Made by a program: the position numbers and the translations under genes. Shown here in pieces: positions 1 through 8,585 of a stretch of DNA of 64,000 nucleotides. The notes under the pieces are model-generated. The model made no database searches and was not told the DNA's origin. It saw only the letters and a list, made by a program, of their open reading frames with translations. Numbering within the stretch: the stretch's first letter is position 1; every line of letters starts with the position of its first letter. The stretch comes from DASVRZ01 sp038230215. Lineage in GTDB: Bacteria; Verrucomicrobiota; Verrucomicrobiia; Chthoniobacterales; DASVRZ01. The stretch lies in assembly GCA_038230215.1 (NCBI GenBank), contig JBBRNR010000004.1, positions 1 through 64,000 of the forward strand, written 5' to 3'.

Positions 1-1
1 C

Positions 2-175
2 AACACCGTCCAGATCGATAACTCGAAAGTCGTTACCGTCAACGGAGCTGCGCCAGCACAGGTTTACACCAACAACGCCCATTACACCGGCAGCGGCGGC
101 GACAGCACCACGACTGGAGCCTTCGGCGGCCAGGGCGCGACTACCCAGGCCCACTCCGCACGGCCAGCCTTCTAA
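2..175 (+). CDS. C-terminal end of a secreted-looking hypothetical protein (partial)
   Basis: An open frame enters from the left window edge and stops with TAA at 173-175, giving 57 residues. The visible part is rich in Gly, Ser, Thr and Ala and has almost no charged residues, as in low-complexity tails of exported or surface proteins. The stop lies two bases before the ATG of the following histidine kinase gene, so the two may be co-transcribed. No domain can be named from this fragment. Confidence 0.5.
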   Translation, partial: NTVQIDNSKVVTVNGAAPAQVYTNNAHYTGSGGDSTTTGAFGGQGATTQAHSARPAF

Positions 176-177
176 CC

Positions 178-1353
178 ATGCAACCACACGCAAAAACAGA
201 CATCATTTCGTTCCCGCTTCCCGTGATGGACGATCCGCAGACCGTCAGCTTGGGCGAGTTACGCGCGAATCGCCTGCTCGCCCGCGTACCCGGTGCAGTG
301 CTGGCGGAAATCGCCTCGCGCATTCCCCGGGTCACCGTACCGGGGGAAAACCTCATTTTTCAAGAGGATGACCGGGGCGACTACGCCTACCTCATTCTCC
401 AGGGAACAGTCCGCATTTCCAAACGCGGTCGCGGTGGCCAGCAGGAGACGCTGTCCTATTTGCAGGCGGGAGATTACTTCGGTGAAATGGCACTGCTCGA
501 CTCCAAGGTGCGATCCGCCCAGGCCTGCGCGGTCGATGGCGCGGTCGTGGGACTTGTGGATCACTCGACTTGGGACTTGCTGCTGCAACTCGCGCCCCAG
601 CAGTTAATGAGTAATTTCGCCTGGTCGCTGAACGAGCGGCTACGCAACAACAACAAAAAATACATCGAGGAAATGGTCCGCACCGAACGCCTCAGTCTGC
701 TGGGCCAGACCCTGGGTTCCGTCGTCCACGATCTTCGCAGCCCAATCACCTGCATTCTCGGGGCCATGGAAATGTTGCAGAATCGCAATACTGATCCTGA
801 AGCGGACTGCTTCTTTGAAATGATCGGTCAAGCCGTGGATCGGATGCAGGCGATGACGGAGGAAATCATGGATTTCTCGCGCGGTGTGACACGTCTGAAT
901 GTGACTCGCCTCTCCCTGAGTCGGCTCGTAATGGAGATCGCCCGGGAGGAGGCGCATCTCTTTTCGGTGCCCCATGTAAAGCTCGACACGGAGATTTCCG
1001 GCGACGGCTGGGTCGAGATCGACCGGGCGCGCATTCAGCGCGTGATCGTGAATTTGCTGAAAAACGCCCGCGAAGCCATCCAGGCGAGCGGCACGGTCAC
1101 GATCACGACGACGCGAAGCGACGATTACGCCGTGATCTCGGTGCGCGACACCGGCTGCGGCATTGAGCAGGAACGGCTGGCGTCAATCTTCGAGCCATTC
1201 GTCACTCATGGAAAAGCAAACGGCACTGGGCTCGGCCTAGCTATCGCAAAATCGGTCGTCGAGGCGCACAACGGACGCATAACCGTCTCCAGCGAGGTCG
1301 GCGTGGGCAGTGTTTTCGAGATTCACCTGCCGCTCTGCCTCGGCAGTAAGTAA
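178..1353 (+). CDS. Cyclic-nucleotide-binding-domain sensor histidine kinase
   Basis: This 391-residue protein has an N-terminal Crp-type cNMP-binding domain (about residues 30-155, with the typical GDYFGEMALLD segment) followed by a HisKA dimerisation domain and an HATPase domain. The phosphoacceptor is His184 in the HDLRSP H-box. Downstream are the N-box (NLLKNAREAI), the DTGCGI G1 box and the GTGLGLAIAK G2 box. There are no transmembrane segments, so it should be a cytoplasmic kinase gated by a nucleotide or a Crp-like ligand. No response regulator is adjacent. The CHASE2 adenylate cyclase converging from downstream could supply the ligand, but that is inference from proximity. Confidence 0.9.
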   Translation: MQPHAKTDIISFPLPVMDDPQTVSLGELRANRLLARVPGAVLAEIASRIPRVTVPGENLIFQEDDRGDYAYLILQGTVRISKRGRGGQQETLSYLQAGDYFGEMALLDSKVRSAQACAVDGAVVGLVDHSTWDLLLQLAPQQLMSNFAWSLNERLRNNNKKYIEEMVRTERLSLLGQTLGSVVHDLRSPITCILGAMEMLQNRNTDPEADCFFEMIGQAVDRMQAMTEEIMDFSRGVTRLNVTRLSLSRLVMEIAREEAHLFSVPHVKLDTEISGDGWVEIDRARIQRVIVNLLKNAREAIQASGTVTITTTRSDDYAVISVRDTGCGIEQERLASIFEPFVTHGKANGTGLGLAIAKSVVEAHNGRITVSSEVGVGSVFEIHLPLCLGSK

Positions 1354-1439
1354 GTCCGGTACCCGGAGCCAAAGGGCGTCCCGCTCAGTAGACCCGTTAG
1401 GGTCGGCATATTACAAACGGTCGAGTTGCAGTCGAATCA

Positions 1440-1575
1440 GGTCCGTAGGACCGGCATCGGTTCTGTGTCGCACCTACGGCGCTCATGATTTTTCCTCGCG
1501 TGCTTCTATAGATATTGGGCTCCCACGGAGCCATTCCCGGCGAGACGCCGGGAAGCGCATGCGAGATGCGTGCAC
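1440..1575. repeat. REP-like cluster of palindromes
   Basis: Four hairpins follow one another in the gap between two convergent genes: CCGTAGG (1443-1449) pairs with CCTACGG (1473-1479), GGCTCC (1518-1523) with GGAGCC (1527-1532), TTCCCGGCG (1534-1542) with CGCCGGGAA (1546-1554), and CGCAT with ATGCG at about 1557-1571. The segment containing CTATAGATATTGGGCTCC resembles a dispersed intergenic repeat that I recall from many environmental genomes. The hairpins may also terminate transcription of the convergent genes. No transposase is adjacent. Confidence 0.5.
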
Positions 1576-1586
1576 TCCCGGCAGAG

Positions 1587-3464
1587 TCACACCCTCGCGA
1601 CGGAATGCACCTCGATGGATTTCTCGAAGCCGCGGATGGTTTCGGTGGAGACGAAAGGCACTGAAAACTCACCCGCGACCAGCTTCGCTACGTCGCCGCC
1701 GATGAGGATATCCTGCTGACGCTCACGGGTTAGGAACTGGAGCCGGGCTGCGAGATTGGCCGCGTCGCCGATGACGGTAAGATCCATTTTTCTCTCGGAA
1801 CCGATGTTGCCGACGACGCATTCGCCGTGGGCAATGCCGATGCCGAGAGCGAGTTGGGGTCGTCCCTGAGTGAGCCATTCGGCATTCAAAGTTTTCAGCG
1901 ACGCCTGGATCGCCAGCGCCGCGCGAACGGCGTTTACGGCGTCCTGTTTCACGCCATCGCTCCGCAAATTTCCCCAGACGGCCATCATGCCGTCGCCCAT
2001 GATTTTATCGAGCGTGCCGCCGTGTTCGAAGATGTCCTCGATCACGCGAGCGTAATATTCGTTGAGCTGCGCCACGAGTTCCTGGGCGTTCAACATGTTG
2101 ACCATGGCGGTGAAATTACGCAGATCGGCAAAGAGCACGGTGACCTCTTTGCGCACGCCGACGAGAGACGTAAGATAGCTTTGCGGACTGTCGAGAATTT
2201 CCTTGGCGACGTGGCCGGAAACGTAACGCTCCAGAGTGGCCCGCACCCGCAGCCGCTCGAAGCGTTCGCGGGAAAGGTCGAACAAGATGCCGCCGAGGAC
2301 GGTGAGCGAGAGTACAAGGATCGGCGCGGCCAGCGGAACGAGGAACCCGGCGTTATTAAACAGCAACTGCGCGACAAACCAGTAAACGATCACGATGAGG
2401 AAAAATGTGCCGAAGCGAATGCCCGAGGCGCCCGAGAGGCTGTTCAGCAACGCTCCCAGCACGGCGGCCATAGCGATGATTCCAGCCGCGAGCCACATGG
2501 TCGGCAGATGGATAAACTCCCCCGCCCGCGCCGCCGCCAGCGCGTGCAAATGAACCTCGGGACCGGACATCAGGCCGCGGGTGCCGAAAATGGCGGTGAA
2601 CGGAGTCGGATGCTCATCGTGGCTCCAGTGGCCCTCGGGGCCGACGACGACGATCTTGTTTTTGAAGAAGGCGCCGCCCTGAAAATTGCTTTGCCAGAAG
2701 CTCGGCAGGAAGACCTGATAGACGGAAAAATGCGGATACGTCCCCGGCTCGCCGCTGAAGCGAAACGGCGTGCTGCCCATGTCGGGGAGCCGCAGTTGCG
2801 GGTCGGTCCGGTGCAGGATGCTGGCCGCCAGAGAGTTAAAAACCACCGTGCCGTCAGTGCGTTTGCGACTGAGGAAATCCTCAGGTGCTGCCCGGAAAAG
2901 GGCCGAGCGCACGATCCCGTCATTATCCGGCAGGAAATTGGCAAACCCAATTTGACCGTCCTGTTTTCCCGGCACCAGAAGAGTTCCACTCGGCCTGCTG
3001 AAGCTGGGAACAGGCGAGTCCACCTCGGTGAAAGTCCCGCAGATGACCGCATTGCCAGCGAAACGCTTCAAGGCCTCGGAAAACTCTGCATCCCCTCTTC
3101 CCGGCTCTGGAAAAAGCAGATCGAACGCCACCACCCGCGCGCCGGCTTTCATCAGTTTCTCGAGCAGCGCGGCATGGACCGAGCGCGGCCAGGGCCAGCC
3201 TTCCTGCATGAGCGAAAATTCGGGAATGATGTGAATCTCATCATCCAGCAGCCCGTCCAGCCGGATCGAGGCCTGATCGATGGTGAGGAGGACGATGTCG
3301 TCTGCGACGGGCGTTTTGCGGCCAAAGACGGCGCGGAGGTCCTTGGTGTAATTCTCCAGGCGCAGCAACGGGAGGAAGTTGAAGAAATTCATCAAGATTC
3401 CGACCAATCCGACCACCGCAGAGATGGCGAGGAGGAGGACGAATCGTTTCGAGGGACGCTGCAT
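1587..3464 (-). CDS. CHASE2-domain adenylate/guanylate cyclase
   Basis: The 625-residue protein (from ATG at 3464) has one N-terminal membrane segment, a periplasmic CHASE2 sensor domain, a block of three hydrophobic segments around residues 330-430, and a C-terminal class III nucleotide cyclase domain. The cyclase motifs FADLRNFTAM and MGDGMMAVWG carry the two metal-binding Asp residues. It should make cAMP (or cGMP) in response to an extracytoplasmic signal. The open frame continues upstream to 3899, but that part runs through a 21-bp repeat array with low-complexity translation. I therefore start at MQRPSKRFVLLLAIS, which begins directly before the membrane segment. Confidence 0.88.
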   Translation of the reverse strand: MQRPSKRFVLLLAISAVVGLVGILMNFFNFLPLLRLENYTKDLRAVFGRKTPVADDIVLLTIDQASIRLDGLLDDEIHIIPEFSLMQEGWPWPRSVHAALLEKLMKAGARVVAFDLLFPEPGRGDAEFSEALKRFAGNAVICGTFTEVDSPVPSFSRPSGTLLVPGKQDGQIGFANFLPDNDGIVRSALFRAAPEDFLSRKRTDGTVVFNSLAASILHRTDPQLRLPDMGSTPFRFSGEPGTYPHFSVYQVFLPSFWQSNFQGGAFFKNKIVVVGPEGHWSHDEHPTPFTAIFGTRGLMSGPEVHLHALAAARAGEFIHLPTMWLAAGIIAMAAVLGALLNSLSGASGIRFGTFFLIVIVYWFVAQLLFNNAGFLVPLAAPILVLSLTVLGGILFDLSRERFERLRVRATLERYVSGHVAKEILDSPQSYLTSLVGVRKEVTVLFADLRNFTAMVNMLNAQELVAQLNEYYARVIEDIFEHGGTLDKIMGDGMMAVWGNLRSDGVKQDAVNAVRAALAIQASLKTLNAEWLTQGRPQLALGIGIAHGECVVGNIGSERKMDLTVIGDAANLAARLQFLTRERQQDILIGGDVAKLVAGEFSVPFVSTETIRGFEKSIEVHSVARV

Positions 3465-3589
3465 CCCCCATGCAAAGCAGGAACCGCTCCCCGCCCGGCG
3501 GAAGACGCCTCCGGGACAGAAGAAAACGGGGTCGGATCGGTCCCGGATGCGTCTCGGGATGACTTCCACAAGAATGGGAGCCTCTCCGA

Positions 3590-3895
3590 CGGCTCTGTTT
3601 CGAATCAAAATGGGCCTGTTTTGGGTGAAAACGACCCTGTTTCCACCCAAAACGGCCCCGATGACCCTTCCTACGGCTCTTTTTCGCGTTTTCCCGTCAT
3701 AGGAGCAGCGCCCAAGTCTGTAGGAGAGCCTCCGATGCCTGTAGGAGGACCTCCCAGACCCGTAGGAGAAACTCCCAGGTCCGTAGGAGCTTGGTCCCAA
3801 GCCCGTAGGAGAGCCGCCCAGATTCGTAGGAGGCCAGCCAGAGCCGAGGAAAGTTGGACGAAGCCCGTAGGAGGCCGGTCGTTGCAAGTTCCGTA
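3590..3895. repeat. 21-bp degenerate tandem array A (CTGTTT then GTAGGAG cores)
   Basis: Two sub-arrays share a 21-bp spacing. CTGTTT-like cores occur at 3595, 3616 and 3637, with weaker copies at 3658 and 3679. ATAGGAG/GTAGGAG cores follow at 3699, 3720, 3741, 3762, 3783, 3805, 3826 and 3867; all steps are 21 bp except 22 (3783 to 3805) and 41 (3826 to 3867). The 14 bases between cores vary. Because 21 is a multiple of three, long meaningless frames remain open through it. The array lies 126 bp 5' of the cyclase start and before the tRNA gene. No gene is visible in it. Confidence 0.8.
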
Positions 3896-3935
3896 ACACT
3901 CGACTGGAGTCCCACTAAAAAACCACGGGTTTCTC

Positions 3936-4010
3936 TGGAGCCGACGACGGGATTCGAACCTGCGACCTGCTGTTTACGAAACAGCTGCTCTACCACTGAG
4001 CTACGTCGGC
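3936..4010 (-). tRNA. tRNA-Thr (CGT anticodon)
   Basis: The reverse strand folds into a complete cloverleaf. The acceptor arms are GCCGACG (4010-4004) and CGTCGGC (3946-3940), and the anticodon stem GCTGT/ACAGC holds the loop TTCGTAA with anticodon CGT. The T-arm contains GGTTCGAATCC. The discriminator base is U and the 3' CCA is encoded (3938-3936). CGT reads ACG threonine codons. Confidence 0.95.
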
Positions 4011-4105
4011 TTTAATTGGAGAGCGGGTTATTTCGCACAAATTGACGGTGGCGGCAAATTGATTCCGTCTCAGCGCTCCACGCAGAGGAGAATGGAACTC
4101 GGATC

Positions 4106-4708
4106 TTAATTTTTCTGCTCCGCCTCATCCTCCTGCTCGGCGAGTTTTTCCTCGATCCGCCGGTCGGGGATAAACCAGATAAAAGCGACAGCGATGTAGA
4201 GCGCGATGGACACCCAGACGTTGAAGAAGGCACAAACGGTGCCCACCAAATAGAGGACGGGTGAGATTTTTCCCTTCCAGTCGGAGCCGATGGCCGCGGC
4301 GAGGAGCGAGTCGGGGCCCTGCTCATGGACAATGAGCCGTTGCAAGATGTTGTAGGCCACGGCGGCCACGAGGAGGACAAAACCATAGACGGCGACAGGC
4401 GTGGGAGCGAGGTGATTTTCGCCCATCCAGCCGGTGGCAAAGGGAAAGAGCGAGAGCCAGAAAAGGAGATGAAGATTGGCCCAGAGGATGACTCCGGTGA
4501 CTTTCTCGGTGGACTGGAAGAGGTGATGGTGGTTGCTCCAGTAGATGCCGACGTAGATGAAGCTGAGAAGGTAGCTGAGGAAGACGGGCAGCAATGGCTG
4601 CAACTCGGGCAGCGTGCGGACGTGGGGAATTTTAAGTTCCAACATCATGATGGTGATGATGATGGCGAGAACGCCGTCGCTGAAGGCTTCGAGCCGATGG
4701 CTGGTCAT
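4106..4708 (-). CDS. TMEM175-family (DUF1211) membrane protein, putative potassium channel
   Basis: The 200-residue protein begins with RLEAFSDGVLAIIITIM, the family signature whose FSDG segment on the first helix lines the ion pathway in prokaryotic TMEM175 channels. About six hydrophobic helices follow, matching a single six-helix repeat, so an active channel would be a tetramer. The C-terminus is short and acidic. A longer frame extends back to 5023, but it overlaps the aminotransferase gene and lacks membrane-protein character, so I start at 4708. It runs in the same direction as the upstream aminotransferase, 109 bases away. Confidence 0.88.
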   Translation of the reverse strand: MTSHRLEAFSDGVLAIIITIMMLELKIPHVRTLPELQPLLPVFLSYLLSFIYVGIYWSNHHHLFQSTEKVTGVILWANLHLLFWLSLFPFATGWMGENHLAPTPVAVYGFVLLVAAVAYNILQRLIVHEQGPDSLLAAAIGSDWKGKISPVLYLVGTVCAFFNVWVSIALYIAVAFIWFIPDRRIEEKLAEQEDEAEQKN

Positions 4709-4817
4709 GCGGGCGAACCTAACGGCATGGGAGTTGCGGTGCAATCGCCGGAATACACAACAAAGCCAGCCTTTGCAGACTGGCTTCATTGCAATGCAGC
4801 TCAACTGTGTTTCGACT

Positions 4818-5981
4818 TTACAGCGTGGTGCAGAACTCCTCGAACCGGTCGAGTCCCTTCTTGATAATGTCGAGGCTGGTGGCGTAGCTGAGGCGGATCG
4901 TGCGGTCGTCGCCAAAAGCGAGACCAGGCACGACGGCGACGCTCTTTTTGCTGAGCAGACGGTCGGAGAAGTTTTGTGAGCTGAGGCCGAGTTTGCTGAT
5001 GTTGGCGAGAACGTAGAAGGCACCGAGTGGTTTCACGGCAGTGACGCGGTCGATCGCGCTGATACGGCCATGCATGTAGTTGCGGCGGATGTCGAACTCG
5101 TCACGCATGTCGATGAGCGATTGCTGATCGCCTTTCAACGCGGCGAGTGCGCCTTTCTGGGCGAACGAACACGGGTTGGAAGTGCTGTGACTTTGTATGG
5201 AATCAATGGCCTTGGCGATGGCTTCGGGAGCGGCGAGGTAGCCAAGTCTCCAGCCAGTCATGGCGTAGGCTTTGGAGAAACCATTGATCGTAATGGTGAG
5301 GTCTTTCGCCTCGGGGGTGACGCTCGCCGTGCTGACAAATTCGGTGTCATCATAGACGAGTTTTTCGTAGATCTCGTCGGAGAGAATGAAGATGTCTTCC
5401 TCAGCGGCGACTTCGATAATGCCCTTGAGTTCCTCGCGCGTGTAAATCGAGCCGGTCGGGTTACCGGGGCTGTTGATGATGACCATCTTGGTGCGCGGGG
5501 TCATCGCGTTTTCAAATTCTTCGGCGGTCATTTTCCAGCCGTTTTCTTCGCGGGTCTGAACGAAGACGGGTTCAGCGCCGGCGAGGCGGACCATTTCGGG
5601 ATACGACAACCAGTAGGGCGATGGAATGATGACTTCATCGCCAGGTTGGCAAGTGGCGAGAATGGCGTTGTAGCAGCTATGTTTCGCGCCGTTGCTGACG
5701 ATGACCTGGCTGGGTTTGTATTCCAGTTTGTTGTCGGCGAGGAACTTGTCGGCGATGGCCTGGCGGAGTTCGGGTGTTCCAGAGCTGGGGGTGTATTTGG
5801 TAAAACCGGATTGCAGAGCCTCGATAGCAGCGGCTTTGATGTGGTCAGGCGTATCGAAGTCGGGTTCGCCGGCAGCAAAACCGCAAACGTCGATGCCCTC
5901 GGCGCGCATGGCTTTGGCTTTGCTGTCGATGGAGAGCGTGATGGAAGGGCTAAGGCTGGTGGCGCGTGTGGCTAGTTGCAT
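4818..5981 (-). CDS. Pyridoxal-phosphate aspartate aminotransferase (class I)
   Basis: The 387-residue protein is a full-length AAT-I family enzyme that transfers the amino group between aspartate and 2-oxoglutarate. Landmarks in order are SNGAKHSCYNAI (cofactor phosphate region), INSPGNPTGSIY, LSDEIYEKLVYDD and NGFSKAYAMTGWRLGYL, where the lysine after FS forms the internal aldimine. The C-terminal RLSYATS segment carries the substrate-carboxylate Arg. The sequence resembles the thermophile/Rhizobium-type (Ib) aspartate and prephenate aminotransferases, so arogenate synthesis is an alternative role. Confidence 0.93.
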   Translation of the reverse strand: MQLATRATSLSPSITLSIDSKAKAMRAEGIDVCGFAAGEPDFDTPDHIKAAAIEALQSGFTKYTPSSGTPELRQAIADKFLADNKLEYKPSQVIVSNGAKHSCYNAILATCQPGDEVIIPSPYWLSYPEMVRLAGAEPVFVQTREENGWKMTAEEFENAMTPRTKMVIINSPGNPTGSIYTREELKGIIEVAAEEDIFILSDEIYEKLVYDDTEFVSTASVTPEAKDLTITINGFSKAYAMTGWRLGYLAAPEAIAKAIDSIQSHSTSNPCSFAQKGALAALKGDQQSLIDMRDEFDIRRNYMHGRISAIDRVTAVKPLGAFYVLANISKLGLSSQNFSDRLLSKKSVAVVPGLAFGDDRTIRLSYATSLDIIKKGLDRFEEFCTTL

Positions 5982-6031
5982 AAAAGTCTAAGTGGATTGG
6001 GTTTTTGCAGGGTAAAATGGGGACCGGATAT

Positions 6032-7201
6032 TTACAGACTCCCGTAATGGTTTTCAACCAATGGTTTCAGATTATTTTCCGTGACACGCACGATAGCCAT
6101 CTCGCGCTTGGCGTTGTCGGGCGAGTCGGAGGCGTGCGCGGCGTTGACCATGATGCTCTCGCCAAACTCGCGGCGAATGGAGCCAGTCGGTGCCTTTGAC
6201 GGATCGGTCGGCCCAAGGATGTCGCGGATTTTGCGAACGGCGTCGATGCCTTGATAAACCACGGCGACGCACTTCTCGCTGCCCGGTTGGATTTTCTCGG
6301 ACTCGCTGCATTCACTGGGACGACGGCCCGACATGAACTTGACCAGACTTTCCCAATGGATGCGGCCATAGATCGGGCCGAGAAGGTTGCCGATGGTGGT
6401 TTTTACCTCGGCGGGAACGGTAAATCCGAGTTCCTGTTCGATGGCGAGTCCAGAGCGATTGGCAACCGGCAGTCGGCTGATTTCCTGTAAAATATCCAAG
6501 ACCGGCTCGTAGAAACGTTCGGCTTGATCGACGCTCATGCGGTGGACTTTGAAAGCGATGATGGAGAGTCCGGAGCGGGAAAAAAGATCAATCACGCCCC
6601 CGGGCCGCGCGTTCGGGAACCGGAAATTATCCGGCTTGATGAGAACGAGCGTCTTTTGGACATTGCTGCCCGGCGGATAGGTAATCGCTTTGTCTAGCAC
6701 GCCACCATCGGAGTCGGAATACTTCGCCCAAAGCTTGAGATTTCGCTCGGCAGAAATGGCATCGGGCGGAGCCAGAGCGGCTGGCTCGAAGTAAGCAACG
6801 TGGCCATCGGGATCGAGGACGTAATCGCCATAGGTGTCGCGGATTGTTTCGCCGCGTGTGCGTTCGTTGGCGATGTGCCCTACGACGTTGCGAATCTTGG
6901 CGACGGCGTTTTCACCACGGAAAACCAGCAGCATGACGCGAGTCGGAATCCCATGGGAGTCGGGTGAAAAATTCTTCTCCACATACGCCCGGATCAACCC
7001 CTGGGTCTCGGCGTGGCGCGGGTCGGGATCGGTGATGATGGTGGAGGCGTAGGCCTCGACGAGTTCTTTTGACGGGGCAAACATGCGACCTCCAACGAGA
7101 TCGAGTCCGCTTCGGGAAATAGCCCGGGAAATGATGCCGCCGGTGCGCGATTTGCGGATGGAATGCGGCGTGATGAGTATGTAGGAAAGTTCGTCGGACA
7201 T
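6032..7201 (-). CDS. Tandem-domain nucleoside diphosphate kinase family protein
   Basis: The 389-residue protein has two NDK-like domains, whereas a normal bacterial NDK has about 140-150 residues. Domain 1 starts with LSYILITPHSIRKSRTGGI and keeps the NERTRGETIRDTYG segment, but where the catalytic His should be it has HVAYFEPAALAPPDA without an NxxHxSDS motif. Domain 2 starts with QKTLVLIKPDNF and ends with VNAAHASDSPDNAKREM, which preserves the phospho-histidine motif. The likely activity is NTP/NDP phosphate exchange by domain 2, with domain 1 structural or regulatory. It is an isolated gene between aspartate aminotransferase and lptB on the same strand. Confidence 0.85.
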   Translation of the reverse strand: MSDELSYILITPHSIRKSRTGGIISRAISRSGLDLVGGRMFAPSKELVEAYASTIITDPDPRHAETQGLIRAYVEKNFSPDSHGIPTRVMLLVFRGENAVAKIRNVVGHIANERTRGETIRDTYGDYVLDPDGHVAYFEPAALAPPDAISAERNLKLWAKYSDSDGGVLDKAITYPPGSNVQKTLVLIKPDNFRFPNARPGGVIDLFSRSGLSIIAFKVHRMSVDQAERFYEPVLDILQEISRLPVANRSGLAIEQELGFTVPAEVKTTIGNLLGPIYGRIHWESLVKFMSGRRPSECSESEKIQPGSEKCVAVVYQGIDAVRKIRDILGPTDPSKAPTGSIRREFGESIMVNAAHASDSPDNAKREMAIVRVTENNLKPLVENHYGSL

Positions 7202-7237
7202 TAAAAAATAAAACCTGAAAGCTGAAACCTGAAGGAG

Positions 7238-7966
7238 TTACATCTGGAAGCCTTCGCCCAGATAGAGCTTGCGGCTGACGGGGTCGTTGATGAGGAAATC
7301 CTTGTCCCCTTCCCTGACGACTTTGCCTTCAAAAAGGAGATAGGCGCGGTCCACGATGCCGAGAGTTTCGCGCACGTTGTGGTCGGTGATAAGGATACCC
7401 AGACCGCTCGTGCGCAGGCTGGCGATGATCTGTTGCACTTCGGAAACGGCGATGGGATCGACGCCGCTGAATGGTTCGTCGAGCATGAGCAACTTCGGGC
7501 TCGTCACCAGTGAACGCGCGATAGTCAGGCGGCGTTTTTCACCACCAGAAAGCGTCAGCGCGGTATTTTTGGCGATGTGCTCGATGCCAAATTGCGAGAG
7601 CAATTCCTCACAACGCGCCTTGCGTTGCTTTCGGCTCAGATCGGTCGTTTCGAGGATGGCGAAGATGTTTTCCTCGACTGTCATTTTTCGAAAAATGGAC
7701 TCCTCTTGCGGAAGATAGCCCATTCCCATGCGCGCGCGGCGATGCATCGGGAGTTTGGTCACATTCTCGCCTTCGAAAATAACCTGTCCGCCATCTGGCC
7801 GGACGAGTCCCACGATCATGTAGAAACTGGTGGTTTTTCCCGCTCCATTGGGTCCGAGCAGACCGACCACTTCCCCGGCGCGAACATTGACATCCACTCC
7901 ATTGACTACGGAGCGTCCGCCGTAAATTTTCAGGAGTTTGTCGGTTTGCAGGAGTGGCGGTGACAT
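7238..7966 (-). CDS. lptB: LPS export ABC transporter ATP-binding protein
   Basis: The roughly 242-residue ATPase powers lipopolysaccharide extraction from the inner membrane by the LptBFG complex. It shows Walker A (GPNGAGKTTS), the Q-loop (YLPQEESIFRKMTVEENI, typical of LptB), the signature LSGGEKRRL, Walker B (LLMLDEPFSGVDP) and the switch histidine (LITDHNVRE). I start at MSPPLLQTDKLLKIYGG; the frame extends 13 residues further upstream with no family similarity. lptA- and lptC-like genes precede it in the same direction. lptF and lptG are not in this window. Confidence 0.95.
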   Translation of the reverse strand: MSPPLLQTDKLLKIYGGRSVVNGVDVNVRAGEVVGLLGPNGAGKTTSFYMIVGLVRPDGGQVIFEGENVTKLPMHRRARMGMGYLPQEESIFRKMTVEENIFAILETTDLSRKQRKARCEELLSQFGIEHIAKNTALTLSGGEKRRLTIARSLVTSPKLLMLDEPFSGVDPIAVSEVQQIIASLRTSGLGILITDHNVRETLGIVDRAYLLFEGKVVREGDKDFLINDPVSRKLYLGEGFQM

Positions 7967-8042
7967 CGGGAGAGTCTTTTTCTCCGATGCGCCCGTCTTG
8001 GGCAAGGTAAATCAGGAAAGAAAAAGGCGGATGAGGGGGCTG

Positions 8043-8585
8043 TTACTTCGGCTTTTTGTCATCCGCCGCGGCGGGCTGGATGATTGTGCGACTGCCACCT
8101 TCCGTTTCCAGGCGGCCATCTTTGAAGAGGAACATCTTTGTGCTGGCCTCGGTCGCGATGTGGGTGTTGCCGCCCTGCTGAATTTGCGGCCAGCCATAAA
8201 GTGCGATGCGTCCGTCGCCGGGGGTATAAACAGCGCGTTCGCCCTTACCGGTGGATTTTTGATCCGGACCTCCATTTTTATCTTTCTGGACGGAAACAAT
8301 GTTAACATGGCCGTCGGCGTTTGCCTGCTTCATGCCACCCTCATCCTTGTTTAACTGCACCGTGAGCTTATCGCAGGTCATGCTGAATTGCGGGTCCTGT
8401 ACCTGGACGTTGCCGACGAACACCGCGACATGATTTTGAGAGTCGAATGTGGCCTCGGTGGAGGCCGTAACGATGGTCGGGCCTTTGGCGTTGCTGTCGC
8501 CAAAGAGATTGAGCGATTTTTCTTGGGCTTGCAGACTGCAGACGGCGGCGGACAAGAGGGTGAGGTAAAAGAGTTTACGGAACAT
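8043..8585 (-). CDS. lptA: LptA-like periplasmic LPS transport protein
   Basis: The 180-residue protein starts with a signal peptide (MFRKLFYLTLLSAAVCSLQAQ). An OstA/LptA beta-jellyroll region follows (TIVTASTEATFDSQNHVAVFVGNVQVQD, then CDKLTVQLNKDEGG and later GWPQIQQGGN), typical of the LPS bridge protein. The C-terminal tail is charged. Its start overlaps the end of the upstream lptC-like gene by 11 bases, and lptB follows 76 bases downstream, so the three probably form one LPS-export operon. The frame extends 34 residues upstream without a signal sequence; I chose the start that gives one. Confidence 0.82.
   Translation of the reverse strand: MFRKLFYLTLLSAAVCSLQAQEKSLNLFGDSNAKGPTIVTASTEATFDSQNHVAVFVGNVQVQDPQFSMTCDKLTVQLNKDEGGMKQANADGHVNIVSVQKDKNGGPDQKSTGKGERAVYTPGDGRIALYGWPQIQQGGNTHIATEASTKMFLFKDGRLETEGGSRTIIQPAAADDKKPK

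Noticed and set aside
1827..3896. 689-codon plus-strand frame opposite the CHASE2 cyclase gene
   Set aside because: It is the antisense of a well-supported gene; its translation is Arg/Glu/His-rich with no domain, typical of a reverse frame in GC-rich DNA.
3465..3899. N-terminal extension of the cyclase through array A
   Set aside because: The frame stays open because repeat units are 21 bp; the translation is low-complexity and precedes the natural start at a membrane segment.
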